A DNA stretch of 64,000 bases from assembly GCA_963854835.1 (NCBI GenBank), contig OY978525.1, forward strand, positions 73,357,628 to 73,421,627. Reading direction: 5' to 3'. A model generated the notes under the pieces. That model was not told the origin of the DNA, did not search any database, and saw nothing but the letters and a program-made list of their open reading frames with translations. Origin of the DNA: Megamerina dolium (taxonomy: Eukaryota; Arthropoda; Insecta; Diptera; Megamerinidae). Below are positions 1 to 12,436 of the stretch, one piece after another; position 1 is the stretch's first letter, and each line of letters begins with the position of its first letter. A program made the position numbers and the translations under genes.

Positions 1-843
1 GTATGCTATTTCTTTTTCTTGCCCATCTATGATCTGAGAGAGCACACCACCTATTCCATAGTCACTCGCATCTGTGTCCAACACAAACTTTTGTCCAGGT
101 ACTGGATACGCTAATACTGGTGCTGAACAGAGTCTTTCTTTCAGTTGTTCGAATGCTTTCTGTTGGTCTTCGCCCCATACAAATGGTTTGTTATTTCTTG
201 TTAACTCATGCAGACTGCTGGCGATGTTTGCAAATCCAGGAACAAATCGTCTATAGTAGGTACATAAGCCTAGGAAGCTTCTTAACTCGTGAAGATTCGA
301 TGGAATAAGCCATTCTTGTACTGCTGCTACTTTCTCCTCGTCGGTATGTACCCCTTCTGTTGTTACATTATGACCAAGATATTTAACTTCTCGCCTGAAG
401 AGTGAACACTTTTTCATATTTAGTTTAAGCCCTGCTGATTGTATACGCTCAAATACTTTTTTCAACTTTTCGAGGTGGTCGTTAAAATCTTTTCCCCATC
501 ACGATAATGTCATCGAGGTACACCAAGCACGTTTTCCAGTGTAGTCCTCTGAGTACACGTTCCATCAAATGCTCGAAAGTAGCCGGCGCATTGCATAAGC
601 CAAATGACATCACTGTAAATTGCCATAGACTATCGCCAATACTGAAAGCTGTTTTCTCTTTGTCGTCCTTACCAAGTTCCACTTGCCAGTAGCCACTTTA
701 AAGACCATGAATTGAGAACCACTTCGCACCATATAGCGTGTCCAGAGTGTCATCGATTCTTGGCAGTGGATAGCTGTCTTTTTTCGTAATATCATTCAGC
801 TTTCTGTAATCCACACAGAATCGAGTATTTCCATCCTTCTTCT
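1..843 (-). pseudogene. Gypsy A reverse transcriptase and start of RNase H (broken)
   Basis: Minus-strand translation shows RT blocks: SGYWQVELGKDDKEKTAFS, then FGLCNAPATFEHLMERVLRG and LVYLDDIIVMGK, which carries the YLDD catalytic box. Nearer position 1 come the connection and RNase H start (ELTRNNKPFVWGEDQQKAF and VLDTDASDYGIG-like). The frame is interrupted by a TAA at 698-700 (minus strand) immediately before SGYWQV and by a further shift near 495. The same TAA is present in copy C at 13174-13176 but not in copy B. As it stands this cannot make a full polymerase. Confidence 0.88.
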
Positions 844-1800
844 TTACCAGCACAACTGGTGAACTCCATGGACGCGCAGCTTAATGGCTTCGTCTCTTTT
901 GGCCAATGGAACCCGTCGTGGTGTTTGACGAATTGGTCTAGAATCACCGATGTCAATTTGATGCTTCACGATGGTTGTTCGTCCTTCAGTTTTTACATTT
1001 GAAGAAAAGATTGAACTGTACTTCTCCAATAGTTGTAAAGCCTTTTCTTTTTGCTGTTTGGTAAGCACACCTGCCCATTCTTCCATCTGTGCTTTGATTT
1101 CCGCTCTGACAGTTCCTGATCTTCCACTTTTTATCGACGAACCATTTTCGCAGTCTACTACGGCAGTAACTTCCTGGCAATGACCAATCACCATTCCTTT
1201 TTTCACAACTGTAGATGTATTAGTTGGATTTAATATTCGCACCGGTACTATTCCATTTTCCTTAGGTTCTACTAACGTCCTACCAAGTATGATGTTTTTA
1301 TTTTGTATTTCTTTATCTGTTTCCACTAACCACAACTTGCCTGTCCCATCATCCACATTCATCTGTGCCCAAATCACCGCTTCTGATTTTGCTGGGCCTT
1401 CTTGGCGTTGACATGCCAGCACTCGTTTGATATTACCACTACGCTTGTAACCGATGTTCAATGGTAACTCGACATTTGCATAGCGTAGTATCCGTTGATT
1501 TAAATCTAACGTAAACCCATTGTCAATCATAAAATCAACACCAATTATTACATCATCGATGATGTCGGCCACAATGAATTCATGTTCCCACGTACAATTT
1601 CCAATAGATACTCGTTTCTTTATCTTACCCAGAATTTGTGTATCCTCACCCGTTGCTGTACGCTCAAACCTCTTTACCTAATCGCTCTTGATTATAGAAT
1701 GTGATGCACCAGTATCCAGGGTTTAATTGAATTCCATATTGTCCAATTTTCCATCAATAGTCAAGCTGCTTGGCACATGCTGTCGTTGTGAAATGTGAAT
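844..1800 (-). pseudogene. Gypsy A retropepsin and pol N-terminal linker
   Basis: The long frame 1572-844 encodes IIGVDFMIDNGFTLDLNQRI, the C-terminal block of an aspartic protease. It is followed by a linker and by the pre-RT segment KHQIDIGDSRPIRQTPRRVP, which is the usual approach to a Gypsy RT. The protease active-site segment (LDTGASHS in copy B) lies upstream around 1690-1735 but in a broken frame, with a stop near 1679. The protein would process the Gag-Pol polyprotein; here it is inactivated by frame breaks. Confidence 0.8.
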
Positions 1801-1853
1801 GATAGGACAACCCACTGTTGGAGTCAGTACACGCTCCGCTGAACTGACTCGAT

Positions 1854-2654
1854 TTAGTTTAACGATGGATTTGTGTTAGTGGAGCGTTCGCTATCCACCT
1901 TATTCTCCTTCTTTTGTCTTCCTGGAGAATTCGATCTTGATCGCTTTCGTCGTAGACGGCAGTCACGAGCCATGTGTCCTGGTTTGTCGCAAATAAAGCA
2001 CTTACCCGTAAATTTGTTTTCGCGTCGACCTGTTGTTCTTCCTTCAGGCTGCACTACAGATTTGAATGCTTGACACACTGCTTCAACCAGATCTGCTGTT
2101 TCTGTTTCTAGTTGGCGTACCCGTGGCATTGGTCGACACATCAAACTAGCGGCTTCAAACGTCAAGGCACTACTGACTGTTTCGGCATAAGTATTCCTGG
2201 GTGACATGACTAGGGCACGCTTTGTCTCTCCATCACGTATACCATCTATGAATGCCTCTATTTTTATTTTTTCGACGAACTCTTCCGAATTACCGGAGAA
2301 CGCCAGATGACATAAGCGCTCAATATCGGAAGCGAATTCCTGAAGGCTCTCATTACTCCGTTGCACTCGCGATCTCAATTCCACTCGATGTAATTGACTC
2401 TTGTATTCATTTCCATATTTTCGCTGGAGTATGTCCATCAGTGACTGATAGCTACCACGATCTTTCTCTGGAATCATCTGTAACACGTCGGAAGCATTAC
2501 CTTTTAATGCGACTATTAAAGCAGCAGTCTTGTCGCTATCATCCCATTGATTCTTCGAAGCGATTGTCTCAAATTGAAGCTTGAAGATGTTGAATGGCGT
2601 GCTTCCGTCAAATGTTGGTGGCTTTAGTTTGATTGTACTTGAATCTCTAATCAC
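1854..2654 (-). pseudogene. Gypsy A Gag core with CCHC zinc knuckle
   Basis: This 266-aa frame begins with IKLKPPTFDGSTPFNIFKLQ and matches the retrotransposon Gag layout: a helical capsid-like region with W/L-rich blocks (YQSLMDILQRKYGNEY, LQEFASDIERLCHLAF), then a zinc knuckle CFICDKPGHMARDC (CX2CX4HX4C) near residue 215 and an Arg-rich, Ser-rich tail. It would bind and package element RNA. It is separated from the SAP-domain N-terminus (3281-2802) by a frame change near 2700, whereas in copy B the coiled coil and Gag start are fused in one frame. The ATG used here is therefore probably not the native start. Confidence 0.88.
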
Positions 2655-2801
2655 TGATGTGGCTGGCCCATTTATTTTTAGTTGGTTGGTTTAGTTGGTC
2701 GTGCTGTAATTTCTCGAACTTATCTTCCAAATCATTTGCATGTTCCTTCAGATTTGTAACCTTTTCATTAATGGCTCCGGAAATTTAATCTACATGTTCT
2801 T

Positions 2802-3281
2802 TTAGTTCTGCAACTTTCTCATTAATAACCCCAGAATTTTCTTGTAGTTTGTAGTTGTCTTCTGGAATTCTCCAATGAAGATTTCTTGGCGAGACGAACT
2901 TTCTTGAATTTCCATACGCAATTCAGCCGAATGTTCTTGAAGCTTGGAGTCAATGCGAGAGGCATTTCCTTGAATTTCCGTACGTAATTCACTAATAACG
3001 CCCTCTTGTCGAGACGAACTTTCTTGTAACTGTTGCATCATGGTTTTCATGAAATCCATAAGTTGACCACTCAAATCTATCTTCCTCTCTTCCTCAGTGT
3101 GCACAATTGCATGTATATCGGCTTCCTCGAAGAACTCATGTTCTTCTACATTAATACCCTTAGCCTCCATGGCTTGCCTTAGCCTCACCAGCAGTTCTGC
3201 TTTTGTACCTAATGACGATAGATTCATATCTACCAACAGCTTTTTAAGTTGGTCCACTTTTAGTTGGTCAATTTTCACCAT
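2802..3281 (-). pseudogene. Gypsy A Gag N-terminus: SAP domain plus coiled coil
   Basis: The frame starts 9 bases inside the primer-binding site with MVKIDQLKVDQLKKLLVDMN. It continues LSSLGTKAELLVRLRQAMEA, a good match to the SAP motif (helix-linker-helix, conserved L, G, K, L, L, R), a domain known to bind AT-rich scaffold-attachment DNA. After about residue 60 it is Glu/Gln-rich with repeated units such as QEHSAELRMEIQESSSRQE, predicted coiled coil. It ends at a frameshift before the Gag core. The start codon choice is supported by the same position in copy B. The SAP call rests on pattern, not on a search. Confidence 0.78.
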
Positions 3282-3289
3282 CTGTACAG

Positions 3290-3308
3290 AATCCCACTTC
3301 TGACACCA
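3290..3308 (-). other. Primer-binding site, tRNA-Leu type (Gypsy A)
   Basis: On the minus strand the sequence just inside the LTR is TGGTGTCAGAAGTGGGATT. It is complementary to the 3' end (CCA included) of insect tRNA-Leu, whose acceptor strand ends AATCCCACTTCTGACACCA. The match is 19 bases as I recall the tRNA. Minus-strand DNA synthesis would be primed here. Confidence 0.8.
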
Positions 3309-3310
3309 AT

Positions 3311-4898
<1,588 letters not shown>

Positions 4899-5320
4899 CG
4901 TTTTTATTTTGTGAAGATTTAATTCCTTTTGAGTCAACCTTGTTCGATCACTGGATTCTGTCAATAATAACTGCAACACTTATTTTGTACAACTATATAC
5001 AGCAACAATTTATTTAATCAACTCTATTTACAATAAGTCTTTTAATGTACTTGCAACTTTTGCCTCTGATACTGTATCGATGTTTTCACGATCATTTGCC
5101 GGATTTGATTGATTTGCATTTGTCAACAATGGCTCTATTTATACTCTGTTGGCAACACCCCAGAAACTTCCTTTATCGTAGTCGAGATTCATCTCTTTCC
5201 TTCTCGTTGGCGTGTTCTGGTTATCGCCTATTTCTTTTTGTTCGATGCTACCAATATTCGTGTCATCATTCATAATAGTGTCAGTCACAATAGTTATGAG
5301 TAACCAACCATCGATACTCG
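4899..5320 (-). repeat. 3' LTR of Gypsy B
   Basis: Same LTR family as 3311-3692 and 9869-10309, with shared blocks GATCACTGGATTCTGTCAAT and TATTTATACTCTGTTGGCA. The canonical TGTTA at the low-coordinate edge is missing. Purine-rich minus-strand candidates for the polypurine tract are 5321-5334 (AAGGTTAAGAGGAG) and 5359-5370 (GGGGGGAAG within it). The first directly abuts the LTR edge; the second is conserved in copy C near 11407. Confidence 0.82.
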
Positions 5321-5673
5321 CTCCTCTTAACCTTGTTCGTCCCGAAAAAGTTTTTATACTTCCCCCCGATATGGCGCAAGTCGCTCCAACTGCACTACTT
5401 TAAACTTTGGTCTTTTATTCCAGGCACGTTGAATACGATACACTACATCATTATTCTCACTCTAATCTCATATGGTCCTTCCCAATGAGTCTTTAGCTTA
5501 GGGGATAGGTCTTTCTTTCATTGTGGATTATGAAGCATTACAAACTCTCCTTCATAGAACCCTTTGGAATTTGCTCTTAAATCATACCTGGCCTTCATCT
5601 TATCGCTTATCATCTTCGACCGCTCTCTGATGAACTGATGTACTTCATCCGACTGCTCCCGCTTTTCGCTAGT
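5321..5673. other. Gypsy B 3' untranslated segment, no gene
   Basis: A stretch between the integrase and the 3' LTR. It contains the C-terminal remains of the integrase reading (GPYEIRVRIM-like on the minus strand) but no separate ORF, so no envelope gene is present. Confidence 0.6.
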
Positions 5674-6684
5674 CTAGTTACCTTCGGTTGATCTCTTTTT
5701 TGTTGCGACTCCAAATTTTAAATCAGCTGACAGTCTTAACTCGTTTCCAAAAATTGTCATTGCCGGTGTAGTAGCCGTCGTATCATATTGTGCGCATCGA
5801 TATGCCATGAGGAACATTGGTATATGTACATCCCAGTCTCTTTGGTATTTATCTACGACTTGTCCCAAATATTCCTCCAAGTTACAGTTAAATCGTTCTA
5901 CCATGCCATCAGATTGTGGATGCAAAGGTTTTATATGAGTTTTGTATATACCCAACATACGGCACATCTCTTACAATACAACTGATTCGAAATTTCGACC
6001 TTGGTCTGAGTGTAACTCCATCGGTACACCAAAACGAGTAATCCATTGGGTGGCGAATATATTGGCAACTGTACTAGCGTCTTGATTTGGAATAGGATAT
6101 TGAAGTAATCTATAACCACCAGAACATACTTGTTTCCTGTGTTGCTTATTGGAAATGGTCTAGCTATGTCCATAGCAATTTGCTCAAATGGAGCACCTAT
6201 TGGTGCTCATACCTCTACTTTTCTTAATGGGACCTTTGGCCATTGCTCATTATCGACACTTACGAATCCAATTAGCGACATGGTCATGGTGTCCAACCCA
6301 ATAAAATCGTTTCTTTATTTTCTCGATGGTTTTGGTGATGCCTAAATGACCTCCACTGGAAGCATTGTGAGACTCAGCTATCACTTCATTTATTCTTGCC
6401 TTGGGTACCAATAGAATATCGTTTGTGATTTTTCCATCTTCACTTTCCCATGCTCGGAATAAACATCCGACTTGTAAGTGCAGGGTTTGCCACTGCTCCA
6501 AGTATGCCTTTGCTATTGGACTCTCATTAGCCATTTCTTGCCAATCTGAACGTAATCCGTACTCCTTGTATTCCATAACCTCTACGAGATCTGGGTCGTT
6601 CCGCTGGTCTTCTAGCACTCGTTCGGCAAGATATTCGTAAGTCATATGTCGACAATGTGCTCTTTGCTTTCCACTCGAGAACAA
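5674..6684 (-). pseudogene. Gypsy B integrase
   Basis: Frame 6684-6250 carries the zinc-binding N-terminal domain with H-H-C-C spacing (SSGGHLGITKTIEKIKKRFY, then NWIRKC). Next comes the catalytic core: DIARPFPISNTGNKYVLVVI with the first Asp region, and frame 5967-5674 with LHPQSDGMVERFNCNLEEYL, which contains the catalytic Glu. The core is broken between 6173 and 5967 by a frameshift and stop. The enzyme would insert element DNA into the chromosome; this copy is dead. Confidence 0.86.
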
Positions 6685-6990
6685 TGTTTACATTCCATTT
6701 TTTAAGGACGACGAGATAGAGCATCTGCGTTGTCGTGATGACCTCCTTTACGGTGCTCGATAGTAAAATCACAACTCTGCAGCCTTTCAATCCAATTGTC
6801 CTTCTAGCTTTTTAAACTGTAATAACCACTTTAGCGCTGCGTGGTCAGTTCGTAGATGAAATGACTTACCGTACAAGTATTTATGGAAATACTTTACACA
6901 TTCCAGTATTGCGAGCATCTCTCTTCGATTGACACAATAGTTTCTTTCTGGCTTCGACAGGATGTTACTGTAGTATGCTATTTCTTTTTC
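6685..6990 (-). pseudogene. Gypsy B RNase H C-terminal remains
   Basis: Minus-strand translation shows NYCVNRREMLAILECVKYFH and HLRTDHAALKWLLQFKKLEG, the typical RNase H end of Gypsy Pol (recognisable H-DH-L pattern), in fragments with frame changes. It connects the RT/RNase H frame (7437-6991) to the integrase. Confidence 0.7.
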
Positions 6991-7950
6991 CTACCCATCT
7001 ATGATCTGAGAGAGCACACCACCTATTCCATAGCCACTCGCATCTGTGTCCAACACTAACTTTTGACCAGGTACTGGATACGTTAATACTGGTGCTGAAC
7101 AGAGTCTTTCTTTCAGCTGTTCGAATGCTTTCTGTTGTTCCTCGCCCCACACAAAGGGTTTGTTCTTTCTTGTTAACTCATGCAGACTGCTGGCGATGTT
7201 TGCAAATCCAGGAAAAAATCGTTTATAGTAGGTACATAAGTCTAGGAAGCTCCTTAACTCGTGAAGATTCGGCGGAATAGGCCATTCTTGTACTGCTGCT
7301 ATACTCTCCTCGTCGGTATGTATCCCATCTGTTTTTACTTTATGACCAAGATATATAACTTCTCTCCTGAAGAGTGAAACATTTTTCGAATTTAGTTTAA
7401 GCCCGGCTAATTGTATACACTTAAATACTTCTTTCAACTTTTCCAGTCATGTCATCGAGGTACACAAAGCACGTTTTTCAGTGTAGTCCTCTGAGCACAC
7501 GCTCCATCAAATGTTCGAAAGTAGCTGGCGCATTGCATAAACCAAACTTCATCACTGTAAATTCACATAGACCATCGCCAATACTTAAGCTGTTTTCTCT
7601 TTGTCCTCTTTACCAAGTCCCACTTGCCAGTAACCACTTTGCAGACCAAGAGTTGAGAACAATTTAGCACCAGATAGCGTGTCCAAATTGTCATCGATTC
7701 TTGGCAGTGGATAGCTATATTTTTTCGTGCTATCATATATCTTTCTGTAATCCACACCGAATCGAGTACTTCCATCTTTCTTCTCTACCAGCACAACTGG
7801 TGAACTCCATGGACTCGCTGATGGTTCAATATCACCTTGTTTCTGCATATCGGTAAATAGCTTAATGGCTTCATCTCTTTTGGCCAATGAAACTCGTCGT
7901 GGTGCTTGACGAATTGGTCTAGAATCACTGGTGTCAATGTGATGTTCCAC
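6991..7950 (-). pseudogene. Gypsy B reverse transcriptase / RNase H
   Basis: Frame 7950-7585 encodes the RT start ([79 protein letters not shown]). The palm box VYLDDM follows near 7460, where about 30 bases are missing relative to copy A. Frame 7437-6991 gives the thumb and RNase H start (YLGHKVKTDGIHTDEESIAA, LVLDTDASGYGIGGVLSQII). Here the codon before SGYWQV is Gln, unlike the stop in copies A and C. Frameshifts near 7580 and 7445 kill it. Confidence 0.88.
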
Positions 7951-8108
7951 AATGGTTGTTCGTCCTCCAGTTTCTCCATTTGAAGAAAATATTAAATTGT
8001 ACTTCTAAAAAAGTTGTAAGGCCTTTTCCTGTTGCTTTCCTTTGGTAAGCACACCTGTCCATTCTTTCATCTTCCATTCCGCTCTAACAGTTCCTGATCT
8101 TCCACTTT

Positions 8109-8354
8109 TCATCGACGAACGCTTGTCGCAGTTTTCACGGCAGTAACTTCCTGGAAATGACCAATCACCAATCCTTTCTTCACAACTGTAGATGTATTAG
8201 TTGGATTGAATATTCGCACTGGTACCATTCTCTTTTCTTCAGGTCCCACTAACGTCCTACCAAGTATTATGTTTTTATTAGTTGTTTTTTTATCCGCTTC
8301 CACTACCCTTAACTTGACTGCCTCATCATCCACATTCATTTGTGCCCAAATCAC
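8109..8354 (-). pseudogene. Gypsy B pol linker between protease and RT
   Basis: An 81-aa frame (AQMNVDDEAVKLRVVEADKK, LGRTLVGPEEKRMVPVRIFN) homologous to the linker in copies A (about 1375-1165) and C (about 14195-13980). It lies between the retropepsin and RT and is separated from both by frame breaks. No enzymatic motif; it is part of the polyprotein. Confidence 0.72.
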
Positions 8355-8384
8355 CGCTTCTGATTTTGCTGGAACCTCTTGGCG

Positions 8385-8813
8385 TTAATATGCTAGTATT
8401 CGTTTGATGTTTCCACTACGTTTGTAACCGATGTTCAATAGTAACTCAACATTTGCATAGCGTAGTATCCGTTGATTTAAATCTAACGTAAATCCGTTGT
8501 CAATCATAAAATCAACACCAATTATTACGTCATTGATGATTTTGGCCACAGTGAATTCATTTTCTCGCATGCAATTTCGAATAGATACTCGGTTCTTTAT
8601 CTTACCCAGAAGTTGTGCATGCTCACCCGTTGCTGTACTCAATTTTATTCCCATTAAAGGCTCAAACCTCTTTACGAAGTAGTTCTTGATTATAGAATGT
8701 GATGCACCAGTATCCAGGGTTAACATGAACTCCATATTGTTCAGTTTTCCATCAATAGTCAAGCTGCTTGGCACACGCTGTAGTTGTAAAATGTGAATGA
8801 CGGGGCAACCCAC
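8385..8813 (-). CDS. Gypsy B retropepsin-like aspartic protease segment
   Basis: This 142-aa open frame holds a complete-looking single-lobe protease. The active site FMLTLDTGASHSIIK is near residues 30-44, and the conserved late block DVIIGVDFMIDNGF is near residues 96-109. This is typical for a Gypsy protease that dimerises to cleave Gag-Pol. It is bounded upstream by a stop near 8815 and downstream by a stop near 8384, so it is open only as an isolated module of a broken polyprotein. Confidence 0.82.
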   Translation of the reverse strand: MGCPVIHILQLQRVPSSLTIDGKLNNMEFMLTLDTGASHSIIKNYFVKRFEPLMGIKLSTATGEHAQLLGKIKNRVSIRNCMRENEFTVAKIINDVIIGVDFMIDNGFTLDLNQRILRYANVELLLNIGYKRSGNIKRILAY

Positions 8814-8839
8814 TGTTGGAGTCAGTTCACGCCCGCTGA

Positions 8840-9838
8840 ACTGACTCGATTTATTTTAACAATGGATTTGTGTTAGTGGAGTGATCGCTGTCCACCGTAT
8901 TCTCCCTTTTTTGTCTACCTGGAGAATTCGATCTTGAACGCTTTCGTCGTAGACGGCTGTCTCGCGCTATATGTCCTGGTTTGTCGCAAATGAAGCACTT
9001 ACCAGTAAATTGGTTTTCACATCGACTTGAATGCTAACACACTGCTTCATCCAGATCTGATGTTTTTGTTTTTAGTTGGCGTACCCGTGGAATTGGTCAT
9101 TGGCATCAAACTGGCTACCACGATCATTCTCTGGAACCGTCTGCAAGACTTCTGAAACATTGCCATTTAATGCTACTATTAAAGCAGCGGTCTTGTCATT
9201 ATCGTCCCATTGATTCTTCGAAGCTGTTGTCTCTAACTGAAGTTTGAAGAAGTTGAATGGCGTACTTTCATCAAATGTCGGTGGCTTTAGCTTGATTGTA
9301 CTCGTTTCTTTAATCTGTGATATAGATGGTCCGTTTATTTTTAGTTGATTGAGGTCGTGCTCTAATTTCTCGAGTTTATCTTCCCAGTTGTCGGCATGTT
9401 CCTTCAGCTTACCATCCAACTCATTCTCGATGACGTGTTCTTGGCCAGCCGAATGTTCTTGAAGCTTGGGGTCAATTGGTTTCTGGAATTCTTCCATAGC
9501 GTTTTCCTGGCGAGCCGAATGTTCTTGAATTTCCATACCCAATTCAGCCGAATGTCCTTGTAACTTCGCATTAATTCCTTGCTGGTGTTGTTGCATCATG
9601 GATTTCATGAATTCCATGAGTTGACCACTCGAATCTATTTTGCTTTCTTCCTCAGCGCGCACAATTGCATGTATATCGGATTCCTCAAAGAACTCATATT
9701 CTTCTACATTAATATCCTTATCCTTTATGGCTTGCCTTAGCCTCACCAACAGTTCCGTTTATGCACCTGATGACGATAGGTTCATCTCTACCAATAGTTT
9801 TTTTAGCTGGTCCACTTTTAGTTGGTCATTTTTCACCA
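8840..9838 (-). pseudogene. Gypsy B Gag (SAP, coiled coil, Gag core, zinc knuckle)
   Basis: Starting at 9838 (MVKNDQLKVDQLKKLLVEMN) the SAP motif is interrupted by a TAA near 9760. The open frame 9749-9072 then runs through a long coiled coil with repeated QEHSA units (LQGHSAELGMEIQEHSARQE) into the Gag core (IKLKPPTFDESTPFNFFKLQ). About 450 bases of the Gag core present in copy A are deleted around 9115. The zinc knuckle (CFICDKPGHIARD-like) is readable near 9000-8955 and an Arg-rich tail follows. This copy shows that the coiled coil and Gag core belong to one protein. Confidence 0.82.
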
Positions 9839-9847
9839 TCTTAACAG

Positions 9848-9866
9848 AATCCCACTTCTGACACCA
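9848..9866 (-). other. Primer-binding site, tRNA-Leu type (Gypsy B)
   Basis: Identical 19-base TGGTGTCAGAAGTGGGATT on the minus strand, two bases inside the 5' LTR, as in copy A. Confidence 0.8.
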
Positions 9867-9868
9867 AT

Positions 9869-10309
9869 TTTTACGTTTTTATTTTGTGAACCTTTAATTC
9901 TATTTGAATCAACTTTGTTCGATCACTGGATTCTGTCAATAATAATTGCAACACTTATTATGTACAACTATATACAGCAACAATTTACAATCAACTATTT
10001 ACAATAACTCTTTAATGTATTTGCAACTTTTGCCTCTGATTCTGTACCAAAGTTTGCGCGATCACTTTCGGGATTTTATTGATTTCATTTGCCAACAACT
10101 GGTCCTATTTATACTCTGTGGCAACATTCCACAATTTTCCTTCATTGTAGTCGAGATTCTTCTCTTTCTCTCTCGTTGGCTTGTTCTGGTTATTGCCTAT
10201 TTCTATTTCCTATTTGTTGACATTCGTTTTGATGCTGCTAATATTCGTGTCACTCATAATAGTGTCATTCACAATAGTGATGAGTAACCAACCATCGATA
10301 GTCGTTACA
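9869..10309 (-). repeat. 5' LTR of Gypsy B
   Basis: A full-length LTR of about 441 bp. On the minus strand it starts TGTAACGACTATCGATGG and ends near AAAAACGTAAAAA (degenerate TGTTACG edge). It is homologous along its length to 3311-3692, 4899-5320 and 59138-59572. A TATA-like CTATTTATACTCTG block on the plus strand is conserved in all copies. Confidence 0.88.
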
Positions 10310-10720
10310 ATATGTTGACGATTTGTTGACTGGAGCTGACAGTGAAAAACAGCTTGAGCAAATTCGAATGAAATGCTAGAGTGCTCAGGGCTTAATCTTA
10401 CAAAGTGGGGTTTAAACTCTCCAGACATTTTTCGAATTACCTCATCTAAAAATCCTACAAAGGGAAATGACGAACACATTACTAAAATACTCGGTATGGC
10501 GGGGAAGCCGAAATCTGATACCATTTGCTTTCGGTTTGATTTCTTTGACACATGATCGCGTACGAAGAGGTCTATATTGTCGACGGTCGCTAGAATCGAT
10601 GATGTTCTAGGATTACTCAGTCCAATTACAATCTGATGCAAAATACTTGTGCAAGAATTGTGGATTCGGCAAATTGGTTGGAACGAGCCTTTGCCTGATG
10701 ATTTAACTGCTTTATAAGAG
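10310..10720 (+). pseudogene. BEL/Pao pol fragment (RT to RNase H junction)
   Basis: Plus-strand translation shows SDTICFRFDFFDT followed, after one stop, by SRTKRSILSTVARIDDVLGL, LSPITI and KILVQELWIRQIGWNEPLPD. This is the distinctive BEL/Pao segment (TKR-x-ILS-x-A-x-I-D-LG-L-SP-T-x-x-KI-x-Q-LW) after the RT palm. No other part of that element is adjacent. It sits in the gap between Gypsy B and Gypsy C on the opposite strand to both. Confidence 0.78.
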
Positions 10721-11385
10721 ATGATCTGCCATTTATTAGTCGTATAAAAATTTCAAGCTATGTTTTCACTTCCTGACATTGCCCCAGCATCGTATGCAAT
10801 CTACTAATACTGGAGGGCCTAGTAAGGATCGCAGTATTTACAATTTCTTACACACTAGCACTTCACACCCGGTACAAGACTAACAACTGAAAGCGACTGC
10901 CTTCACTAAGCTGGCAGCTTATATACCATTTTTCTAATACTAGCTACATATCAATCTACCCACATGCCAACATATAATATACAATAATATATTCACACCA
11001 CTTGGGTGTATGTATGTATGTGTTTATGTACACGATCGAGTCACTCCACATGTGTGTATATATTACGTGAGAAAGAAACCTTTTGATATTCACACACATG
11101 AGTAGTCCGCGTGATTTTAGTTATCATGTATGCTTACACAGGTATGCTTACGTAAGTGCAGAACTACGAATTGTGTGGGAAAGTGCTTTGACAGAATTTT
11201 CACACCCAACTGCAACTCAGTTGGCTCAATGTTCTGGCATTCCACAATTATAAGTAATATTAATATGGATTCTCTATATCACAACTTCGAGCAATATTGG
11301 TATGTGTATGGATAAATATATATTTCACAATTTCTGGAAATATGTCGCGAGGCAAAATATGCATATTTCATATTTTTGTTCGCAA
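10721..11385. other. Unassigned AT-rich interval
   Basis: No coding signal recognised. The sequence carries short GTATGTATGTATGTG runs near 11008-11025 and several CACATG motifs, and could be a decayed LTR or simple intergenic DNA. It ends where the 3' part of Gypsy C begins. Confidence 0.5.
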
Positions 11386-11394
11386 CATCCCGAA

Positions 11395-12135
11395 CAAGTT
11401 TTTTTACTGCCCCCGATATGGCGCAAGTAAACATTGCTCTTTTATCCCAGGCACGTTGAATACGATACACTACGTCATTTATCTCATATGATCTGAGTGT
11501 AACTCCATCGGTACACCAAAACGAGAAAGCCATTGGTTGACGAATACATCCGCAACTGTACTATCTTCTTGATTTGGAAGAGGGTATACTTCAGGACATT
11601 TACTGAAGTATTCTATAACCACCAGAACATATTTGTTCCCTGCGTTGCTTGTTGGAAATGGTCAAGTTATATCCATAGCAATTCGCTCAAATAGAGCACC
11701 CACCGTGTATTGGTGTATCTTACCTCGACTTTTCTTATTGGGACCTTCGGCCATGCCACATTGCCTACACTTTCGAATCAAATCAGTGACATGGTCATGA
11801 CATTCAACCCAATAAAATCGTTTCTTTATTTACTCGACGGTATTGGTGATTCCCAAATGCCCTCCACTGGAGGTGTTGTGATACTCAGCTATCACTTTAT
11901 TTATTCTTGCCTTGGGTACCACTAGAAGATCATTAGTGATTTTACCATCTTCATTTTCCCATGCTCGGAATAAACATCCGTCCCGTAAGTGCAGGCTATG
12001 CCACTGCGTCCAGTATGCCTCTGCTATTGGACTCTTACTATTCATTTCTTACCAATCTGGAGGTACACCGTGCTCCTTGTATTCCATAATCTTTACGAGA
12101 TCTAGGTCGTTCCACTGATCTTCTTACACTCCTTC
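11395..12135 (-). pseudogene. Gypsy C integrase remains
   Basis: Zinc-binding part: ARINKVIAEYHNTSSGGHLG (frame 12045-11830), preceded by LHLRDGCLFRAWENEDGKIT. Core: YVLVVIEYFSKCPEV-like and the segment near 11533-11500. The catalytic-Glu region present in B (LHPQSDGMVERFN) is deleted: sequence homologous to the area before it joins directly to the 3' tail near 11485. It cannot be active. Confidence 0.78.
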
Positions 12136-12436
12136 GGTGCTCCATGACTCCTCCGGCAAGATATTCGTAAGTCGAATATCGACTATGTGCTCCTAGCTTT
12201 CCACACGAGGAACAATGTTTACATTCTAAATTGCAATTACGACGGATAGAGAATCTGTTTTGCTGTGATTTTCACCTTTACGATGCTCGATTGTAAAATC
12301 ATAACTCTGCAGCCTTTCAATTCAGCGCGCCAATGGTCCTTCTGGATTTTAAAATTGTAATAACCACCTTAGCGCTGTATGATCAATTCATTCAGATGAA
12401 ACACTTTACACATTCTAATATTGCGAACAACTGTAT

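Larger units (their letters stand above)
4899..10309 (-). mobile_element. Gypsy-type LTR retrotransposon, copy B (two LTRs)
   Basis: This is the most complete member of the family: 5' LTR 10309-9869, tRNA-Leu primer site, Gag (SAP, coiled coil, zinc knuckle), protease, RT, RNase H, integrase and 3' LTR 5320-4899. No open frame of envelope type lies between integrase and the 3' LTR. The LTRs differ at many positions and several genes carry stops, so the insertion is old. The 3' LTR lacks its last few bases where the mariner sits, so no target duplication can be read. Confidence 0.9.

Noticed and set aside
5321..5673. Envelope gene of a Gypsy-type element
   Set aside because: Only about 350 bp lie between integrase and LTR, with no open frame, signal peptide or membrane segment.
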